The notes below the pieces were generated by a model. The model was given only the letters and a program-made list of their open reading frames with translations. It did not search any database and was not told the DNA's origin. A stretch of DNA of 64,000 bases from Seison nebaliae. Lineage: Eukaryota > Rotifera > Pararotatoria > Seisonacea > Seisonidae. Every line of letters begins with the position of its first letter. Position 1 is the first letter of the stretch. Made by a program: the position numbers and the translations under genes. This document shows, piece after piece, positions 25,139-36,482 of this stretch. The DNA lies in NCBI GenBank assembly GCA_023231475.1, contig JALJEE010000145.1, positions 62,001 through 126,000 of the forward strand, given 5' to 3'.

Positions 25139-26140
25139 TACCCACACAGATATATTATCAGTTCTACCGGAACGAGTATCATTATTATCTTAAATTTGCT
25201 GAAAGTTTTCATCAATTTTCTCATCATCATTCCCGTTCATTTCCAGCCGAAATATTAAGAGAATTCCAGAAGAAAAATAAAGACATCTTTTTAAAAATTT
25301 AGTTCAACAATTCACTTAAATAAATTTATTATTTCTTTCTCTCCAATATTTACATTCGAATGTTTCTTAATTCACAAAAACAAAATTCCGCTTTCGTGAT
25401 ATTTCTCTTCATGTTCGACATACGAGTTAAATGAAAGAGACATGGATTTTATGTCGATTCTGGTAAATTGGGAAAGATGTCCCAATTATTCACAATATTT
25501 ATTCATTGAATAATTGAGAGTGATCATTTCTGATATTCTTATGAGAAACGAATTAAATTCAATTCTTAAAAATCTTTATTGGTAATTCATTGAATCATTT
25601 AAGAATAAGTGAATTAAAAACGATTTGCTGATAAACAAATAGTCATGAAATTGTACTTGTTTCTATATTCCTACCTAATTCGAAGAATTGCCTTTAGAAT
25701 CGACGTGAGTAAAATATATTAATAGTTTCACCCTTCTTAAAAGGATTTTATCAGTTGAATGAAATGGAATAAAAAAGGAGAAAAGAAAACATCGGAAATA
25801 ATAAGAGTTTTCAAAAGGAATTTTCGTTGAATTAATAATAATAAATCTTAATTATACTTCAAATTTAACCATGTCATGCATTCATCCAACAATATTGCCC
25901 TTGAGAGAGAATGTGTAATATAAATAACAAAACATAGCCAATCCACTTCTCCGATTTCATTCTGATACAAATTCTTCCACATACTTCATTCAATTAACAA
26001 TTATTCTAATACTTATCGTTGCAACTTATTGAAAATTCTCATTGAATCAAATCAACAATTTTTTTCTAATCGAATAAGAAAATTTCTAAAAAATAATCAG
26101 ACAATTATGGATATCAAACGTTTCTTCTAATCATTTAGAA

Positions 26141-26596
26141 ATGTTAAATGTACAACCAATCGACCAACGAATTATCCGTCTTTATCGTCGAGTAGATCGA
26201 ACGAAACGAATCGAAACAGAAAACGAAATTTTCTTCTCCAATTTCTTACGTTTACAATTGATGAGATTAAAAAAGGATCACCAAACGGAATTGGCAAAAA
26301 ATGAGAAAATCGTTCGATTAGTCCAACAATTGAACGAACAAAATTCCAATAAATTCTATCGAACTTTATCGCCATTTCCTAATTATATCCATCTAAAAGA
26401 ACAACAATTATTGTTGAGTCAACCGAATAAAGCACAATCGAAGAATATATTATCATCAATGACGGATTATCGATTACAACGTAGACAGATAGTTGTACAA
26501 CGATCAGCAGATCATAAACGAATGATGTTGGATAATTCGAGAAGTTCCGCTCGTCGTCAAAAGTCTTCTAGATGCCGAATAAAAACTCCACATTAA
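26141..26596 (+). CDS. Hypothetical basic coiled-coil-like protein
   Basis: Not recognised. Single-exon frame of 151 residues, Arg/Lys/Gln-rich, predicted mostly helical (NEIFFSNFLRLQLMRLKKDH, then EKIVRLVQQLNEQNSNKFYR), with a very basic C-terminus. The codon content is clearly richer in C and G than the flanks, and a branch/acceptor-like tract (ttctaatcatttag) ends 2 nt before the ATG, so an upstream non-coding exon is likely. No signal peptide or membrane segment. It could be a cytoskeletal or ciliary component, but nothing here shows that. Confidence 0.5.
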   Translation: MLNVQPIDQRIIRLYRRVDRTKRIETENEIFFSNFLRLQLMRLKKDHQTELAKNEKIVRLVQQLNEQNSNKFYRTLSPFPNYIHLKEQQLLLSQPNKAQSKNILSSMTDYRLQRRQIVVQRSADHKRMMLDNSRSSARRQKSSRCRIKTPH

Positions 26597-26715
26597 ATGC
26601 ACGTCAATCCAAAAAATTGCATGTTCAATGCACATTATTCTAAAAGTGCATTTTAAATGCACGTCATTGCTAAACTTTCGTACTATTTATTTGTATAATA
26701 ATTTATTTCTGAATT

Positions 26716-27946
26716 TTAATGAGGACGATAAGGTGGAACTGGCGATCGATTACCGCGAAGAGTGTTAGGTGTGGTGTTGGAAGATTGATCACCATCGACC
26801 TTCTTTTTCCGATTAACATCTTTCCCGTCGTTGTCAACGTAATCTCCACAATCATTACGATGACGATCTCTTGAATGAACTGATGTTTCTAATGATTCTC
26901 TCAAATATTGAACGACGAGATTAATCGCTACATAATTTTCCGCACCTCTTGGAATGATAACATCTGCATATTTTTTTGTCTGAAATAAAAATGATGAAAT
27001 TCTTATTTGTCTCGAGAATTAGTTTAACTGGTGAGCAGAATTCATCGAAAGCTGGTTTCACGTATTTCTGATATTGATGTAGAACATGTTCTAATGTTCG
27101 TCCGCGATCTTTCATGTCACGTCGAACTAAAATCATGAGAGAGAAAAAGAGAGAGAGAGAGAGAATATTTGTGTTTCGTGAATGAAGAACGAATGAAAAG
27201 TTTGAACCTCGTCGACTTAATCTCGTATCTGCATCGCTGTCCACAAAGATTTTTAGATCGTACATGGAACGTAATTCTTTTGGGAAGAAAACGAGAATTC
27301 CTTCCACTATTATTATTTTTATTGGAGGACGAATTGTCAATGGATCGATATCGATACTTCTGAAAAAATATGGAATTTTTTGAAAACATTCAACTACTAG
27401 AATGAGAACCTGGAATTAGTGGTGAAGTCATAAGTGGGAATAATAGTCGGTTTTCCATCACAAACATTTAATAAAGTTTTATGGAGTAACTCGAAATCGA
27501 ATGCCACTGAAAGGAAGATTTAAGTGTGATTGAAATTGAGAAAAAGTGAACGAGGATGATCAAAATTAAAATTGCCGTTATTTGCTAATGCAGCTTCTTG
27601 TTCATTCAATTCTTTATAAAACGAATCGCCACAAATATAAGCGACGTTATTACTGACGCGAGCAGTGGCAATTCGATGATCTGATTCGACAGCGGAACAA
27701 ATATCACCTCTACCACCATTGCCACGACGATTATTCGAGTTATTATTATTATTGGCCTTATTGGCACTAATGTTGTTTATCGTTAAGTTGTCAGTGTATC
27801 CAGTTAATTTCTCAATAATCTTCTTACAAACCGACGACTGACAATGAAAGAAGATGATGAGAAGGAAGTTAAAAATTAAAAATTGTTACTTTTCCGGAAG
27901 CCGTCCCTCCAGCCACACCGATGATAAACGGTCGTTTCATATTCAT
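26716..27946 (-). CDS. UCK2: Uridine-cytidine kinase
   Basis: Phosphorylates uridine and cytidine to UMP/CMP in the pyrimidine salvage pathway, in the cytosol. Exons join as follows. MNMKRPFIIGVAGGTASGK ends in the P-loop Lys, followed by SSVCKKIIEKL after an intron. The substrate region VAYICGDSFYKELNEQE comes next, then FDFELLHKTLLN. The block KIIIVEGILVFFPKELRSMY is followed by the DSDADTRLSRR/VRRDMKDRGR segment and YVKPAFDEFCSP. The end is KKYADVIIPRGAENYVAINL. All of these are hallmark UCK blocks. Between the P-loop helix and the SFY block lies an insertion of about 35 residues rich in Asn and Gly. The C-terminal tail is basic and acidic low complexity. The gene is divergent with the GRTP1-like gene and may share its upstream region. 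Confidence 0.93.
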
Positions 27947-28582
27947 TGCGAACTATCAATCGATGAAGATAGAGGGAATGAATTTGATTTTCCCAAGATA
28001 CAGTTCGATTGAAAAATATGGTACTATTCGTAATGGTTAGAAAAAAAAACCAGATAAATAAATATATTTTCTCAAATGTCTCCCTGAAATCTGAAGATAA
28101 GCTTCAAATTTAAATTAAATAAATTGATAGCTAAGAATTTGAAATCAAATTTATTATTCAAAAGTGAACACAGTTTACACTGATTGAGAATGGTGGGAAA
28201 CTTTAAATTATTTACCAGAATATAATTAATAATAAATTATTCTTATTTATTATTAGTTGATTGATTTTGTTCGAGTTAATTTGCTTTTTGCATTCTCATT
28301 ATAATGTCTCGTGGAAAAAGACGAGAAAAACACTTATAAATAATTGGAATTTTTTATACATATTACGATTGTGTTTTTTGTTCGTAGACATTTATAAATG
28401 ATAGAATGATGAGAGTATGTATAAATGAATAACAATTAATCAAAGTACAGAAACGATTGTCGTATAAATAGACATTTAATTCTATCTTATTTTCCATTTG
28501 TCATCTTTAATTTTTATACAATTTATATAAAAAAAGAAGACGGACTTTCATGCCTATTTTCTTAATTGGATGAAGGAAGAAA
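27947..28582. promoter_or_regulatory. Shared divergent upstream region of UCK and the GRTP1-like gene
   Basis: The 636-bp gap separates two start codons that point away from each other. On the plus strand TATAAATA at 28463-28470 lies about 113 nt upstream of the GRTP1-like ATG and is a reasonable core promoter. No equally clear TATA box was seen for UCK. Confidence 0.45.
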
Positions 28583-29886
28583 ATGCATTCGTCATATAAT
28601 GAACAACAATTAACTGATGACAATTCATTTATAATTCGATCTCCCATTGACTTACACAACGAAGTGACGAACGAATATTTAACAATAAAGAATCGGAGAT
28701 TACACCGATGGAAAGATGTTTTTGGAAGGGAATTGGAGGACGCGGACGATTCACAATTGTTAAATTTAAATGAGAAGAAATTGAAAGGATTTTGTCGAAA
28801 GGGAATTCCTAGTGAATATAGAACTAGAATTTGGATGAATTGCACCAAAGCTTCTCTCTATCTCAGACATCGAGAAGATGATTATCAGAGATTCTGCGAT
28901 TCAATTTCAACAGGCAATCAACGTGTACTTGAATCAATTAAACTTGATTTGCCTCGAACTTTTCCAGATAATCAATATTTCGCTATCAAAGATGAAAATC
29001 CTACCCATCCCAATTACATCAAAGAGAAAACGCCCAGTTTCATCATCAATTCATCAACGACAATTGGAATTAATAAATCTAAGGATGAACATGATGATAT
29101 TGATGGAAGAACGGATAGACTTGAAAATGTAAAAAATGATAAATTTCCATACAAATACGGAAATGTAAATAATCCGAATGATACTATGGTGGAAAAATTA
29201 GGAAGAATTCTCAATATATTCGCACAAGCGGAACCGGAAATTGGTTATTGTCAAGGAATGAATTTCATTGCTGCATTCGTCTTGTTGACGATGGAAAAAT
29301 CGTCATATGATCAACAATTCTCACCAGAAGATAGACAACGTCGATCATTCTGGATGTTTTATGTATTTATTATGGAAGTGATGCCATTCGATTATTACAC
29401 GTCATCAATGAGTGGGATTTTACGTGACGGAAAAGTTGCTGGCGAATTGATTGGCAATCGAATGCCACGTTTAGGTCAATTATCTAAATCACTTAGTGTC
29501 GATTGGACACTAATCGTCACTAAATGGTTAGTGTGTGCTTTCGCTGACGTATTACCATCAGAGACAACATATCGTATCTGGGATTCTTTAATATTAGAAG
29601 GCGATAAAATATTATTTCGGACAATTATTACACTTGTCAAAATTTCGGAGAAGGAAGCACGCACTGCTAGAAATATGATGCAATTCATTGAAATTGTGCG
29701 AAATGTGTATGATAAACGAGATATCGTTCATCCAACTAAATTTATTAATGTTTCAATTTTAATTTAATTAATTCCTTAATTAATTCCAATTCATTTCAGA
29801 GAATATTTCATGATCCAGGAAATTTGAGAAGAACTGAAATCGTGAAATTGAGAGAGAAGCATGATGTAACCAAATCAAAACTCTAA
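28583..29886 (+). CDS. GRTP1: TBC-domain Rab GTPase-activating protein, GRTP1-like
   Basis: Accelerates GTP hydrolysis by Rab GTPases in membrane traffic. Two exons (28583-29749, 29800-29886; 50-nt intron) give 417 residues. The TBC core has the arginine finger IxxDxxR in ESIKLDLPRTF and the glutamine finger YxQ in EIGYCQGMNFIAAFVL, so catalysis should be intact. The short architecture (no PH or other domain) and the ending FHDPGNLRRTEIVKLREKH fit GRTP1 (TBC1D6). An insertion of about 55 charged residues sits between the two finger motifs (around KTPSFIINSSTTIGINKSKD). Without the insertion the protein is near the family length. Confidence 0.85.
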
Positions 29887-30318
29887 ACCAATTTTTAAAG
29901 AGAATTTTAAAAATTTTTTTTAGGTTTTTAATTAAACTTCAATTTATTATATGCCGATTTTACATACATTTCATCAATTCCATTCAAATTCCGTAATTAT
30001 TATTTTAGTCATTTTAATGAAATTTTACTTCGTCATGAACAACTCGCTATTTGAACAGTATCCTCCCTTTTTATTTTTTATTCAATTAAATTTATTCTTT
30101 TCAACGAATTAAAATTTATTCTGTTTTCTCAATTTCCTGAACGAAAAATATTAAATTTCCAAAAAAAATTCTACATTATTTTTCCATGTTTTTGTGTTTA
30201 TTTGAATGGAATGAACAAATTGGAATTTCTTGTAAAATGAAATTTCATCAAAAATAATTTGATAATGAGAAATTTAAGTTGAGATTAGGAAATCCGTTAA
30301 ATATATTTCGACGTTTTC
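29887..30318. other. Convergent spacer
   Basis: 3' flanks of two converging genes. Very AT-rich; nothing else seen. Confidence 0.5.
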
Positions 30319-31539
30319 TTATTTCTTCTTTTGCGCTTCTTCGAATTTCATTTTTTGCACTTTTTCCAGATGCTTCAAAACAAAACTTGCTTCCATCCAT
30401 TTGCCTAAAAAATAATGAAATTTATGAAATTTTAATAAGTATGAAATTTTAACTCATCCAATCTTTTCGTCGATTGTGTTTTGATGAATCGTTTGAACAA
30501 TTCTCTTTCATTTCAAAAACATGTGAGTTGTGTATACGTTGGGAATGGGATGATTTGTTGGACAATGGCATTTCCCTTGTGACGGTAGAGCGGAGCATGT
30601 AACTCATTGATTCATATTCACCGTCTGATTTTATACTATTATTCATTTTATCATTATTAAGATTTTTAGTATGATCTATCTCACTCTTTTTTTCCATAAT
30701 TTTCTTATTCACCGGATATTGATCAATTTTATTCATATCATTCAATTCACATCGATAAATTGAAAGACTTAAATGATTTGCTGAATTTGGAATAACTTCT
30801 TGAGAACCAAATGTTACATGTCGTTCATGGGACCGTTGTCGGTGTGTTGTTGTTGCTCGTTTGTTACGGACACATTTACTAGTTTGACATCGTCTAGTAT
30901 TTTCATCATTTCTTTTCAAAACTGATGAATGTTCCAATTGGATTTGTGCTGATTTAATTCGATGGAATGTATTCGAATTTTTTTGAGTCATTTCACTCCG
31001 ATTATCTATGAAGAAAAAAAAGTTTTTAGTTTTCAGGTTTGAAAAAAAGAAAAACCATTTCTAAAAATAGTCATTCGTTCTCCTGTCGGTTGGGAGTTTG
31101 GTGATTTTCGGATTTGATTGATAACTTCATTCTTTTTATTTACACGATTGATCGGTGCACTTCGGACAATTGATGGATAACGTCCTCGATTTTTCTTCTT
31201 TTTCTGTTTAGAGTTCTGGAAATGATGAATGGTATGGACAACTGTCGGATATTTGGGAGTCTCTTTCTCCGTTCCATGATCGGCTAATTCATCTAATGAC
31301 CGAACTTGTTGAACTTTCAATGGAAAATTATTATCAGGTGATGGAGGAATTGTACCGAATCCATGCATACGATTTCTTAAGTAATATTTGCGTAAAGCTT
31401 CATTCAATTCCTTTGACGATGAAGAAGAGAATCTTCCTCGATTTGTCTCATTTGAAGAATTAGATTGGAGTGAAGACTGTTTTTCCAAAAATGGATGATT
31501 TATTATCATTTGTCGATTGTCAATAATTGTATGAATCAT
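30319..31539 (-). CDS. Unknown basic, Ser/Asn-rich protein
   Basis: Three exons join in frame: 31539 to about 31074, about 31009-30465, then a short last exon ending at the TAA 30319-30321. The joins run FRN/DNRSEMTQK and DWM/SKWMEASFVLKHLEK. The protein is about 370 residues, mostly disordered and basic, with a more ordered-looking strip (RKYYLRNRMHGFGTIPPSPD, then KVQQVRSLDELADHG) and a terminal amphipathic helix (SFVLKHLEKVQKMKFEEAQK). No domain, signal peptide or membrane segment was recognised, so function is unknown. It may be lineage-specific or too diverged for recognition by eye. Confidence 0.55.
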
Positions 31540-32460
31540 TCCGTATGTCTATCCTTATGTCAATCAGTCAATGGAATGTTTAATTAAAGAAATTATCACT
31601 CAATTCTATAGAATGGTAAGTAATAGTTTCTTCTATTCACAATTATAAATATTCACTTCTATATTTGTGAGACTAAATAAAATATTTTGAAAAATTTTTT
31701 TTAGTTTTTTATCAGAAATTTCTTTTTTTTTTCTTGATAATTTTTCCGTTTCTTTTGTTTGTATATTTGCTTCCTTTATGTGAATAAGGTCCTTATATTG
31801 AGGGAAATTTTAGATCTAGGATTTCGTACGATTATTTATGAGAACGAACGACGATGGTGTTAGGTCAGTTGATTGACTATGAATGTCAATTGAATTGAAG
31901 TGATATAGTTTGAGCGCATGTTACAATTATACTCCATGAAAAAAATTACATAGAAACTTATCAAACATATCATAAATTCTCTACATTTATATTCTCGTGT
32001 TTTATTTTCTTCCGTTGTTATCGTTTTAATAATTACATATATTGACAGTTCACTACACATATTTTATAAGTGATGTATATTATAGTTACTCGTTGTCATG
32101 GAAACGAACACGATTCAAAATTTCCACTTTTCTTCCTTCTTTTCATAAAATATTTAGAATTTTCCTGACGCTATTTGTTAAATGAATTGAACGTACTTTA
32201 TTGTACGTCTAACCAATTTGAAGGCATTAAAATTGAGAAAAGAGAGAATCATCTTCACATTAGATTTGGATGAAGAAAAAAAATCATAATATCCATTCTT
32301 ATTCCACTAGTAATTCTAGCGGAAAATACCTTCAATTTTATTATCCAAAATCCCTTTTAGACTATAACCGTTTCTAATGGAGTATAATCTAATTCGATTT
32401 AATTTCATTTTTTTTTCATTTCACATTCTTTCAATTCAAGTCAAATTAAATTAAAATCAT
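31540..32460. other. Gene-free spacer (divergent)
   Basis: Separates an unknown minus-strand gene from a small plus-strand ORF. AT-rich, no RNA gene seen; presumably holds promoters for both. Confidence 0.45.
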
Positions 32461-32694
32461 ATGATGGTACTTCTTTGGACACCTGGGGACGAATGGTCTG
32501 ATGAGTCGATAGTGCAAGTAGGTAATGAATTGGAACGTGGACCTATGCCTCACATATTGTACGAGAGTGTAATGACGAGGAATATTGTGTTATTATCTAT
32601 TGTTATGTTGCTCGGAGGTCTACTAATCTCTCCATTACATTTGAAGAGAACTGAATATACAATTGCCTTCCTCTTTAATAGAAGACAATACTAG
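32461..32694 (+). CDS. Small single-pass membrane protein candidate (77 residues)
   Basis: Unrecognised ORF beginning MMVLLWTPGDEWSDESIVQV, with one hydrophobic segment (IVLLSIVMLLGGLLI) and a short basic tail (LFNRRQY). The ORF is visibly more GC-rich than the DNA on both sides, which is typical of coding sequence here. No intron. Likely topology is N-terminal soluble part plus one membrane span; function unknown. Confidence 0.4.
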   Translation: MMVLLWTPGDEWSDESIVQVGNELERGPMPHILYESVMTRNIVLLSIVMLLGGLLISPLHLKRTEYTIAFLFNRRQY

Positions 32695-33042
32695 TAATAC
32701 TCTGATGTCTGACTCTGACTGAATATTATATATTCCAATTTTCCCTATTCTTCATTTCTTAAACGATTATGATGATTCGTTTTTTTAAGATATTTATATA
32801 TTTATTATAAGATTATAAGATATAGACCATAATACTTAAGAACTAGATAATGTATGTGCTCATTCATATTCTTCCGTCACATCGGACAGATATGAAATGT
32901 TATAAAATAATTCATTGAATAGTTAAAGGAACATTATTCGAATGAAACCTCATTGAAAAGTTCATTTCAATCAATTTTCTTCGTTCAGTAAATTAATAAT
33001 TTATTAAACTATAAAATAATTTGAATAATGTTGGACGAAATA
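32695..33042. other. Spacer
   Basis: AT-rich, 3' flanks of two converging genes; nothing else seen. Confidence 0.5.
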
Positions 33043-33600
33043 TCATTTGTTTATTTTCATTTCTTCAATAGAATCGAATATGCTCTTCTTTTTTTGATTA
33101 TCATTTAATTCAAAATTCTTTTGCAAATTACCGCAATGTCTACATCTGATTGACAATCGTTTTTCTAATAAAACTTCAAATTAATCTGAAGATGAATTAT
33201 AGAAACTTTTAATTCGAATTTTAGACGACGATCCGATCAATAATTCTGAACACTTTTTGCAAAATAACCGTTTGGTTGGAGATGTCCTGTGGGGGAGTTG
33301 AAAATTGGGAATAAAAGGAAAAGATTAACATGCGATAAACGCGTTTCTCCTGAATGAACTTCAAATCTTTGTTCAAACTTCTTGAATATTCTTCGAATAG
33401 TTTTCTTTGTTTTTCATTCGTCTCGTCTTGTGCCTCCTCTCTCATCCACACCGATAACTTAATAAATTTATTATCAAATTCAATTTACTGAAAGTACTAA
33501 CATTAAATAAATATTTACAACGCAACACGGCAGCATCTACATTTTTTGAGCGAAATATTTTAGTTTCTTTCGGCACTTCAAATTTCTTTTTCTTTCCCAT
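33043..33600 (-). CDS. RPP21: Ribonuclease P/MRP subunit Rpp21 (Rpr2/Snm1 family)
   Basis: Protein subunit of nuclear RNase P, which trims the 5' leader of tRNA precursors. The gene is split into four small exons. They begin MGKKKKFEVPKETKIFR. A 44-nt intron follows KCKYLFN-type helix residues. The next exons give SVWMREEAQDETNEKQRKLF, then TSPTKRLFCKKCSELLIGSS and EKRLSIRCRHCGNLQKNF. The CKKC and CRHC pairs form the zinc ribbon that defines Rpp21/Rpr2, and the basic N-terminal helix fits too. The third intron, as I read it, is only 33 nt. The stop lies at 33043-33045. Length, about 140 residues, is normal for the family. Confidence 0.82.
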
Positions 33601-34417
33601 CGAATTATTGGCACGTGATCGAAACTTTTAAAACGCTTAAAATTTGAGATATTTTCGTTGCGGTCAATTGAATCCCAATGTTTTGTATGAAGAATTACGA
33701 AATATAATGCTTAAATTATTTTGATTTCGAAATTTCTTTTCATATTTCAGTGCATCTGGACATGTTTTTTTTATAATTTTTATTTATAAATAGAATTTCA
33801 TTATTCAATCCGTTATTTCAATTGGATTGAACATAAAATTTCAATTTTTCAATAAATTTGCAATGAAATCTTTAAATGGTTTCATTGTCGATAGAACTAA
33901 AGTATTCATCATTAAACGTCATTGAAAATGGTTGATTTATTAAATAATTTATTATCGAGTTCTAAGCGAATGAAATTGTAGAGGATGCAAATTGAGACTT
34001 ACGAGTTAAATTATTATCATTTAATGGCAAATGAATATTCGATTAGTATACATAAATAATGCAAATAATTTCGATTCGTTGAAGGTATTACCAATATTAA
34101 TATATATTTAAAAAATAATAAAAATATTTTGTTTTAACCGAAAAAAAGAATTTGAATGTAAAGTGAACGAATAAAGTGAGCACATTTATCATTGACATGA
34201 GAGATATTACGTCATAAGATTATCGAGTCAATGAAAAGTGAATGAAGAGTGAAGCTCATAATCTGAATTGAAGAGTTTGTTATTAGTTAAGGTGAATTAG
34301 TGGAAAAATGATTTTAATCTCACTTCCTTACTAGCAAAATATTATATTACATTTGTTATTTTATTATTTCGATGGGCACACGTTGTATTAAAAACAGTAA
34401 CATTATATGAACAACCG
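33601..34417. other. Divergent spacer
   Basis: Upstream regions of Rpp21 (minus) and the TGN38-like gene (plus). A CACGTG E-box occurs about 16 bp upstream of the Rpp21 start codon. No RNA gene or ORF was supported. Confidence 0.45.
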
Positions 34418-35134
34418 ATGAAGAGACTTCTAATAATTTTCACAATCAGTTTAATTTAATTCTTTAAAATCTCATTATTATTGTTCCAAATAGTTTTCTC
34501 CTCTTGTCATTCGGTAGAACAAGTCAACGATACTCTAAAAAGTTTTTCCTTAAACTCCATTCCAAATTAATTTCATTTCGTTCTAGATAATGACTATTTA
34601 AATTTAGTTGAAAAAAAGAATATTTCAGTTAGCATTCTTTCAAAAACAAATCAATCATACCCTCTCACCAATACCACCAATAATTTAATAAAAGATGGAA
34701 ACCTTACACTAATCCATATCAACTCCACGAAAGAAAATGTCAGTGTTAGTGATACGTACAATTCATCGAATAATTTATCAATCTCGTTAAATTTGAGAAA
34801 TATTTCAAATGTTTCAACCAACAATACCACAATAATAAGTACAATTAAACCTGATAATGTGACGAATAAGAATATTTCACTTAATTTTACTTTGTCTAAT
34901 AATAATGCTACAAAAATTGAGTTAGTCAAGTCAATTAATACAACGAACATTCCTCCAGTGGTTCCACCTCGTAAAACTACTCCAAGAATGGAAAAGAAAA
35001 ATGAATTGGCTAAATTAGAATCTGGAAAGAATAATAATGAAGATTGGAATCTCTTTTCCACCAGTAAACAGTCAAAAATTGTTGATAATATGAACAACAA
35101 TATTAAGGAAGTTGATGACGATGATGACGACGAC

Positions 35135-35175
<41 letters not shown>

Positions 35176-35572
35176 CGACGATGACAAAGACAAAGATGAA
35201 GACAAGGATAAAGAAGATCAATTAGATAAAAATATTATTTACTTGAAAAAAACGACTAACTCAAATTTGAAATTTGAGAAGGAGGAAAAAGAGAACGGGA
35301 AACCTATCGAAATAACGAAGAAAGACAAGATTAAGGACTCAGTTTTTGTTTATTCGCAGAAGAAATATAACGAAGAACCAACGGTCGGATTCTCCATGTT
35401 AAAATGGACATTATTTCTCATCGTCGTCACATATGTCTGTTACTTGTTATATGTCAAACGCAGAAAAGTTATTTTTTTTTCAAATTATTTTTCTCAACTT
35501 CTTTCTCCATTTCAGATACGATCAATTGTTCATAATAGTCGTGGAAATTATCAGCGTTTAAATAACGTCTAA
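34418..35572 (+). CDS. TGN38/TGOLN2-like trans-Golgi membrane protein
   Basis: Predicted type I membrane protein cycling through the trans-Golgi network. Four exons (34418-34448, 34494-34541, 34587-35467, 35516-35572; introns 45, 45 and 48 nt). The first two build a signal peptide, MKRLLIIFTIIFSSCHS. The luminal region is packed with Asn-X-Ser/Thr sites (for example NISNVSTNNTT, NLTLIHINST), then a run of about 24 Asp, then a Lys/Glu-rich stretch. One membrane span (WTLFLIVVTYVCYLLYV) precedes a short basic tail with GNYQRLNNV at the end. YQRL is the same tyrosine sorting signal that retrieves mammalian TGN38. Low-complexity lumen, one span and YQRL tail are the TGN38 plan. AATAAA lies at 35704-35709. 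I left the symbol blank because the lumen cannot be aligned. Confidence 0.72.
35113..35184 (+). repeat. GAT/GAC triplet array coding poly-Asp
   Basis: In-frame GAT/GAC triplets encode the Asp run of the TGN38-like protein. The opposite strand reads as a long poly-Ser ORF, which is a shadow. Confidence 0.9.
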
Positions 35573-35782
35573 TTTTATATGATACTTCCTGAGTAAATTC
35601 TCTTAGAATTATTCAGATCTTTTATTAATCGCCTATCATTTCTCCTTTTCTCATTCTACCGTCCATTCTTATCTTCTTTAATCCTGTTACATTTTTATTT
35701 CAAAATAAACTAAATTTTATTTTCGAATTATTCCAAGAAAACAATTTCTATCTAAAGTGTTTGTAGAGAAATCCATTCCAAA

Positions 35783-36391
35783 TTATTCGATTGGCATCAA
35801 CAAACTTTCCAATTCCTTATCAGATGATACTCCGCGAATAAATTCCTGTACGTTCAACTTCTTATTGGAATCGGCATCCATAATCTTGAAAATTTCTTCA
35901 ACTCGATTCTTCGCCGATTTCGATCCTTTCTGACTCTCGCCCGACAAGTCCAAAATTGCCTTAACTACTTTCGTCATTTCTTTCTTGTCGATGAATCCGT
36001 CGTCGTTACAATCGTGGATTTTGAAACCGAAACGTAATTTTTCTTGTGATGATCCAGTCGTGTTCATTGCGATGGATGTGAGAAATTCAGTAAAATCTAA
36101 AGGGAATTATCAAATTCGTTTAATTATTGAGAAGACTAAACCGATTTTACCAGAATTGTCACCATCAAATGCTCCAAAGACTAAAGCTGAAACTTTATCA
36201 ACTTTGGAACTCGGATAAAAATCTCGATAGGCTTTAATGAATGATTTTTTGGTGAGAAAACCGCCCGGATTCTCATTAATGAATTGAATGTACCATTCTC
36301 TCACTTCACTGACGGATTTGCCTGTGTTCTTGGCAAGAAAATCAATTTCTTCGTTAGAAAGTGTGTGTTGTTTCGATGATTTGCCACCCAT
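35783..36391 (-). CDS. Neuronal calcium sensor-family EF-hand protein
   Basis: Calcium-triggered membrane switch protein. Two exons join at SGKI/DFTEFLTSIA, removing a short intron. I start at 36391, not at the first ATG (36409), because it gives MGGKSSK, an N-myristoylation sequence expected for this family. EF1 is degenerate as usual (NENPGGFLTKKSFIKAY). EF2 (FDGDNSGKIDFTEF), EF3 (HDCNDDGFIDKKEM) and EF4 (DADSNKKLNVQEF) have complete Ca-binding loops. The block GGFLTKKSF replaces the usual CPSG in EF1. The C-terminus is DKELESLLMPIE. I cannot tell which subfamily (NCS-1, hippocalcin, VILIP or KChIP) fits best; three active EF-hands fit NCS-1. A TATATAAG box lies upstream. Confidence 0.85.
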
Positions 36392-36474
36392 AATTCCTAA
36401 TAGTACCACAAAAAAATAATTCTGAAATTGTTGAATGAAGAGTTGCGAAGTAAAAATGGAGGAAACTGTTCGTT

Positions 36475-36482
36475 CTTATATA
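36475..36482 (-). promoter_or_regulatory. TATA box of the calcium sensor gene
   Basis: TATATAAG on the minus strand, about 85 nt upstream of the preferred start codon. A start site about 30 nt downstream leaves a short 5' UTR and would also exclude part of the sequence before the upstream ATG. Confidence 0.5.

Larger units (their letters stand above)
22809..26140. other. Gene-free stretch of about 3.3 kb with microsatellites
   Basis: Contains the 5' flank of the PABP gene, including an adenosine-rich tract on the minus strand near 23308-23330. Such tracts autoregulate PABP mRNA in vertebrates when in the 5' UTR, but whether this one is transcribed is unknown. A TA run lies at 24004-24022 and a CA run at 25112-25138. 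The ORFs here look like chance readings of AT-rich DNA. Confidence 0.5.

Noticed and set aside
34651-35205. 184-codon minus-strand ORF with a long Ser run and hydrophobic Leu/Val-rich part
   Set aside because: It is the complement of the GAT/GAC array and of the glycosylation-rich lumen of the TGN38-like gene on the plus strand, which has the signal peptide, introns and tail.
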